NCBI RefSeq assembly: GCF_000173735.1 | Contig: NZ_ACCB01000006.1 | Coordinates: forward strand, 80,585 to 144,584 | Source: Yersinia aldovae ATCC 35236 | GTDB taxonomy: Bacteria; Pseudomonadota; Gammaproteobacteria; Enterobacterales; Enterobacteriaceae | Direction of reading: 5' to 3' | Length of the DNA stretch: 64,000 nucleotides | Part shown: positions 60,282-64,000 of the stretch, one piece after another | How positions within the stretch are numbered: the stretch's first letter is position 1 | Layout: each line of letters begins with the position of its first letter | Notes under the pieces: model-generated | The model's input: only the letters and a program-made list of their open reading frames with translations | The model's database searches: none | Told to the model about the DNA's origin: nothing | Program-made: the position numbers and the translations under genes

Positions 60282-60789
60282 CACTTATCCTAAAACCAAA
60301 TGCGTTACATCAATGGTACTAATTTAGCATTTTTTTATAAAATCGTAACCGTGAGATTACTCACTATTTAGTCCATGTTTAGCAAAAAAGTTGATACCGA
60401 AGAAGAAAGACCATCTTAATATTCAGAAATATTTTTAATGCGCCTTAATTAATAAGCTAACTAATCATGAATTAAACTAATATTGCATCTAATATCAAAA
60501 TGAACCCAGCAAGTATCTTTATATAAGCCAAAACACTAGCCCGTGGGTAATAAATAAACGTCTACCCCCCAAAATAACTTATCCCACATCATATTAAAGT
60601 CAATATCCTGATAAATATCATCATGATAATCTATATTATATAAATATATAACTCTAGAATAATATCATCTCTACTTAATGAAGTATCGATGTGTTAGATC
60701 GACTTAATCCATGAGTTATACGACAGGCTATCAAGATGAAAATAAATCCAGTTAAGGTAAACTATACCGCCTAACAATAAAGAGACGAA
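60282..60789. other. AT-rich intergenic region
   Basis: About 500 bases, markedly richer in A and T than the rest of the window, without any frame I can support. It marks the border of the decaying accessory end. ATATCATCATGATAATCTAT is a small palindrome-rich spot near 60615. Confidence 0.4.
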
Positions 60790-61460
60790 ATGAGTACCGA
60801 AATATTTATTACGGTACTGGGGATGGCACTATTACATGCTTGTTGGAATGCTCTTGTTAAAATTGGTAATGATCGTTTTGTCACCATCGCACTTATGGCT
60901 ATTTTTTCTGATGCAATTTCGCTAACCGGTGTCATCTTTACTGGTCTACCCTCTCTTGCCGCATTACCCTGGCTGTTGCTGTCGGTATTTTTTCATACCG
61001 GCTATTGCCGGTTTCTAAGTAAAGCCTATGAGCAGGCTTTACCGTCGCGCGATTATCTATGCTTTAATTACGGCGACCTTTACTGCCTGCTATGCCTGAT
61101 GGGGCGTATAGTCGGGCCAGCATAGAACCTATTTGTTATATTCTCTGGCTGTTCATGCTCAATGGTATAGCAATGTTTGGATTACTCTGACTAATGCATC
61201 GAAAGGTGATATTTCACGAGATCTGCCAGCATTGGCGTCACGGCATCATCGGCGGGGCAATGCAATTACTCGCCTATGGCATCATAATTTGGGCAATGAA
61301 AAGTACCCCTATCGCACTGGTAGCCGCTTTGTGTGAAACCAGTGTGCTCTTCTTTGCAATGGTGATTTCTATATGGATGCTCAAAGAAAAACCATCAATG
61401 ATCCGCCTTATCGCCAGTGCCATTATAATGATTGGCGTGGTAGTGACTAAATTTGGCTAA
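60790..61460 (+). pseudogene. Broken EamA/DMT-family exporter
   Basis: The beginning (MSTEIFITVLGMALLHACWN, ALVKIGNDRFVTIALM) and the end (GAMQLLAYGIIIWAMKSTPI through IIMIGVVVTKFG) are typical of ten-helix drug/metabolite exporters. Between them there are several lesions: a frame change after KAYEQALPS with loss of some 60 residues, another frame change after the ITATFTACYA stretch, and an in-frame TGA at 61188 just before MHRKV. Total coding span 223 codons against about 285 expected. Clearly non-functional. Confidence 0.8.
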
Positions 61461-61563
61461 TTCATCAAAGAGAGCCAATATATGTGTTTCTTTCTAAGAC
61501 AAGGCGGCAGCCCACCCTGGAAACACGCTATACTCATATAAATCCTATAAATAAGGAGAATAT

Positions 61564-61758
61564 ATGCTCATAGGATTTGTTTTACTGGTTAGCGCTTGCG
61601 GTATGGATGCTTGTGAGGCCCTGCCTGTATCAGAAGACATTTATCCGACGCGTCATGAATGCATGGATGTTGCTGCCCGTATACATCAAAGAAGACCTGA
61701 TGTGATATTACTTTGCGGAGAAGTTTACCGATACCCTGAAGATGAAAAACACCACTGA
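61564..61758 (+). CDS. Small Cys-rich exported protein (DUF1482-like)
   Basis: A 64-residue product with a short hydrophobic N-terminus (MLIGFVLLVSACGMDACEAL) and four Cys in a pattern resembling YebW/DUF1482 proteins. SAC at 10-12 could be a lipobox, though the preceding helix is short. AAGGAG precedes the ATG. A hairpin overlaps the stop. Function unknown. Confidence 0.55.
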   Translation: MLIGFVLLVSACGMDACEALPVSEDIYPTRHECMDVAARIHQRRPDVILLCGEVYRYPEDEKHH

Positions 61759-61777
61759 TTGACTCCGCATCAGTGGT
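61751..61777 (+). terminator. Hairpin at the end of the 64-aa gene
   Basis: ACCACTGAT, nine-base loop, ATCAGTGGT, overlapping the stop codon. No T run follows, so a terminator role is unsure. Confidence 0.4.
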
Positions 61778-61959
61778 TATGTGGCGTACATCTCCGCTGC
61801 CTTGATATTGCTGTTAACTGAATCGTCCGACTCCCGATAGGCACTTTGTTACCTCATTAATACCATTGCAGTGCTTCACTTTTCTTCGTTGTAACCCAGG
61901 CCCCCGGTTGCTTGAAAGTGATATTTACCTAATAGCTCGAACCATCGGGCTGTTTTCAT

Positions 61960-62115
61960 TTCTGGTCATACTGCCCGAATTGTTTCGTAAACTTATACGT
62001 ATCCTTTAACAGTGTCACCACTGCCTTACTACCCTAAATCTAAAGCTAAAGCTACAAGAGCGGCTTCATCGTCTAAAGACAGCACCTTGGCTTCACTGTT
62101 ATCCGGCGTTTTTCA
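61960..62115 (-). pseudogene. Coding remnant, unidentified
   Basis: Read on the minus strand the segment gives SEAKVLSLDDEAALVALALD, then with one frame change SKAVVTLLKDTYKFTKQFGQ and a stop, all with protein-like composition. A further short frame, MKTARWFELLGKYHFQATGG, lies after it toward 61905. I cannot name the protein. It looks like a frameshifted gene end. Confidence 0.35.
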
Positions 62116-62159
62116 GCCTCCGCACTGTTAATTCATTTATCTTTTTGAAGATACAGCGC

Positions 62160-62501
62160 TCATCCATTACCACCATTACCACCATTACCACCATTACCAC
62201 CATTACTACCATTACTACCATTACTACCATTACTACCATTACTACCATTACTACCATTACTACCGGTAGCACCATCCCCCCCATTACCGCCTGCGCCATT
62301 ATTAATATTTGGACTGCCCTGTCCGCCATTACCCCCATTTTTACAGTTCGTATCAGGTACCCCATCGTGACCATTTTCACCTAACTTCCCGTCAAGTACG
62401 GCGCAATGAGTAGAGTTAACCTTTTCCTGTACAGCACAGGCAGGTAAAGAAAGCACACATAAAAAAGCGAATGCTAACGGCAATAAAAGGGACTTATACA
62501 T
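62160..62501 (-). CDS. Gly-X-Y repeat lipoprotein-like protein
   Basis: A 113-residue product with a signal sequence (MYKSLLLPLAFAFLCVLSLP, then AC, a borderline lipobox), a short Cys-containing region (about 25-50), then a Gly/Asn/Ser region. The last 33 residues are seven SNG and four GNG units, so glycine falls every third residue, as in collagen-like tails but without proline. GGAGG precedes the ATG at 62501. Two Cys (HCAVLDG; DTNCKNGG) could form a disulfide. Probably surface exposed; function unknown. Confidence 0.65.
   Translation of the reverse strand: MYKSLLLPLAFAFLCVLSLPACAVQEKVNSTHCAVLDGKLGENGHDGVPDTNCKNGGNGGQGSPNINNGAGGNGGDGATGSNGSNGSNGSNGSNGSNGSNGGNGGNGGNGGNG
62163..62261. repeat. 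Nonanucleotide tandem repeat, 11 copies
   Basis: Eleven 9-base units: one TCCATTACC and three ACCATTACC, followed by seven ACCATTACT. They encode the GNG and SNG triplets of the gene on the minus strand. Copy number change would keep the reading frame and vary only tail length, so variation between strains is likely. Confidence 0.9.
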
Positions 62502-62907
62502 ACAACCTCCAACGTAATTAATTCTCAAGTATATCCAATCAATGACATTACGCTCCACAGTTTAAACATTGTCATAACAGCATAAGATTATGTCATCCAC
62601 TATACATACTCTTTCCGTATCAAAATATTAGTGATGGGTAATACCGATTTTTTCAATAAATTTGCAGCCCATTCTTTGAATGCTATAGCCAAAATCTGCT
62701 ACCTGGTTTGGAACCCCGTAATTCAATCAGCACACTCAACCACGCAGTCGATTACCCTGAAGTGGCGCTATCTACGCTAGTGGCAACGACAAGCAGTCGT
62801 CCATTTTTTGAAAATCGAAAATGTCAGAAAATAACCATCAGATACTACTTCAGCTCTGGAGATCAAAAAGGCCACCGAAATGACCTTAAGATTAACCCAT
62901 TATTTCC
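62502..62907. other. Intergenic region before the Cys-rich gene
   Basis: About 400 bases. A 70-codon frame (62708-62920, plus) has no ribosome site and protein-unlike composition. Nothing else is seen. Confidence 0.4.
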
Positions 62908-63114
62908 TTACGATGTATGACAGAGCTTGGAGCAGTAGTAACAACCATTGGCGTTATACCCCATATTAATTGCCACTTTGACGGCTTCCTGGCAAGAATC
63001 GTAATCGCCTAAAAGCTTCCGATTTTTTTCTATGGGCATACAGCCACAAGTACTCGAATGAACTTCGTTATCACCGTTGTTTTGCTTATTAGTATTCACG
63101 TAATATAATGTCAT
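62908..63114 (-). CDS. Small conserved Cys-rich protein
   Basis: A 68-residue protein with six Cys: STCGC, SCQEA, CYYCSKLC, and the ending CHTS. The pattern YYVNTNKQNNGDNEVHSSTC, LGDYDSCQEAVKVAINMGYN and NGCYYCSKLCHTS belongs to a widespread small family I have seen in mobile or island regions; its role is unknown. Paired Cys and His may bind zinc. ATG 63114 is preferred; an ATG five codons before is possible. Confidence 0.75.
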   Translation of the reverse strand: MTLYYVNTNKQNNGDNEVHSSTCGCMPIEKNRKLLGDYDSCQEAVKVAINMGYNANGCYYCSKLCHTS

Positions 63115-63429
63115 CTTATTGTTTCTCATCAAGTATGCTGGTTATTCAGCCCGACACATATTGCCATTTTGGTTGATACAAGAAACTAACGGATATGAGT
63201 TATGTGATCTGCAACATTAGTCGATCTTAAATATCTTGTGAAGCCTTATAAACAACAAAATCAGCATATTTATTATCATTTCTGCGACTTATGACCATGA
63301 CAACATTGCCTTGCTCAAAGGTTAATATCCGATTCCCACGCGTAACAACGAATTACCGCCACAATCCCGCATCACTTTCAACATTTAAGAACTAACAGGA
63401 ATATCAATCTGCGGTTTCTTTTCACCACG

Positions 63430-63690
63430 TCAGTACTCTGATATTTTATCATCCAAAGGCTGATTGCCCGCCTTAAATAACGGAGCATTACCACTCATGA
63501 TATCTGTTGGTGCTGCTGCCGCAGAAAAGAGCACCTCTTTTACACCTACATTGTGATATTTTCTTGGACCTTACTGAGAACTCGGCGGCCTCTCGTGCAG
63601 CCTTGACTACCTCGGCTCCTTGGGATGTATTGTATCCCTTCCTCAATAATATGAAGTGAGCTTGTGGTATGAATGAAAATCTTTATCGTT
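63430..63690 (-). pseudogene. Decayed C-terminal coding fragment
   Basis: On the minus strand SFIPQAHFILLRKGYNTSQG, AEVVKAAREAAEFSVRSKK, then after a one-base shift at an A run YHNVGVKEVLFSAAAAPTDI and MSGNAPLFKAGNQPLDDKIS to a stop at 63430. Composition is protein-like in both halves. It could be the C-terminus of a polymorphic toxin or phage-type protein; I cannot identify it. The upstream part is missing. Confidence 0.4.
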
Positions 63691-63806
63691 TGATTATTGA
63701 CTTTCAAGATAATGTCCAAGTTGCTTTAAGGCTTATGCATCGATCTGGTATTCAAATGCCATCAAGTCGCAATGAATGGATTGAATCTGATATACCTACT
63801 CTATAG
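63669..63806 (+). CDS. Short ORF, DUF6896/immunity-like N-terminus (45 aa)
   Basis: ATG at 63669, protein MNENLYRLIIDFQDNVQVAL and so on to SDIPTL. The start resembles the DUF6896 type of small proteins found with toxins, but those are about three times longer, so this is either truncated or a chance likeness. No strong ribosome site. Confidence 0.35.
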   Translation: MNENLYRLIIDFQDNVQVALRLMHRSGIQMPSSRNEWIESDIPTL

Positions 63807-63833
63807 ACACAGATAGCCGAAATCCTGAGGATA

Positions 63834-64000
63834 TGCTCCCAAGTCGCAATCACGACCGTGTACTAACACTCCAGATTCATTATTTCGAAACGGCTGAACT
63901 TATGTATAAAAATTACGATAAGCTCAATCAGAAAATACAAAATAATGGCTATTTTAGTCAGCACGAAAAATTTGATATAAGAATTTATTTTTCTAAAAAT
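63834..64000 (+). CDS. Partial ORF at the right edge
   Basis: From ATG 63834 the frame stays open to the window end: MLPSRNHDRVLTLQIHYFET, AELMYKNYDKLNQKIQNNGY. The protein-like stretch starts slightly earlier (SIDTDSRNPED), in another frame from the 45-codon ORF. It may be a small accessory protein or the second half of a broken gene. Not identifiable from this part. Confidence 0.35.

Noticed and set aside
62163..62261. CRISPR-like repeats
   Set aside because: Units are nine bases with no spacers, and they code for a protein tail.
62145..62384. Plus-strand Ile/Thr repeat protein opposite the Gly-rich gene
   Set aside because: It is the shadow of the nonanucleotide repeat; the minus-strand gene has a signal sequence and a ribosome site.

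Overview
The window is chromosomal DNA of an enterobacterium, almost certainly a Yersinia and more likely a Y. enterocolitica-group species than Y. pestis. Three things point there: the four-gene yfeABCD metal transporter behind a Fur box, a KdgR-controlled oligogalacturonate block (kdgF, kduD, pelW, togMNAB, kdgM, ogl, kdgR), and several ERIC-type intergenic repeats. The species call is inference; the genus call rests on protein similarity recalled from memory.

Layout. 0-9.3 kb (mostly minus strand): the translation block thrS-infC-rpmI-rplT-pheM-pheS-pheT-ihfA-btuC. Its classical control elements are visible: a tRNA-like thrS operator, an AUU start for infC, and a 15-codon pheM leader with attenuator. 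9.7-14 kb: small or poorly known genes (KTSC, DUF554, HhH), then marC and emtA. 14.2-17.9 kb: yfeABCD. 18-25.6 kb: yniA, then scpA-argK-scpB-scpC (methylmalonyl-CoA/propionyl-CoA pathway) with a Cra-like operator upstream and a convergent LysR regulator. 25.9-27.3 kb: yniB and hxpB. 27.4-36.3 kb: the pectin oligomer block with KdgR boxes. 36.6-52.5 kb: backbone genes in roughly E. coli order (ydjM, tcyP, amiD, kdgR with ogl, yebQ, htpX, prc, proQ, msrC, letA, letB). 52.7-60.3 kb: a fimbrial-subunit remnant, a three-PAS diguanylate cyclase, yebV, ASCH, yniD, a zinc ribbon, a patatin lipoprotein, GNAT and yfcF. 60.8-64 kb: an AT-rich, decaying accessory end with a broken EamA exporter, a Gly-X-Y repeat lipoprotein, a Cys-rich mini-protein and coding scraps.

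How genes work together. KdgM lets oligogalacturonides through the outer membrane and TogMNAB imports them. PelW and Ogl cleave them to unsaturated monomers or dimers, and KdgF and KduD convert the products toward 2-keto-3-deoxygluconate. KdgR, encoded beside ogl, represses the set. ScpA, ArgK, ScpB and ScpC would interconvert succinyl-CoA, methylmalonyl-CoA and propionyl-CoA.

Three otherwise well-conserved genes (scpC, amiD, letA) are each split by one missing base in or beside a homopolymer run. That pattern fits sequencing error at least as well as true gene loss and should be settled first. I did not find a clearly new multi-gene system. The most original items are the Gly-X-Y repeat lipoprotein, the long kduD leader, the Cra-like site before scpA, and the toxin/immunity-like scraps at the right end.
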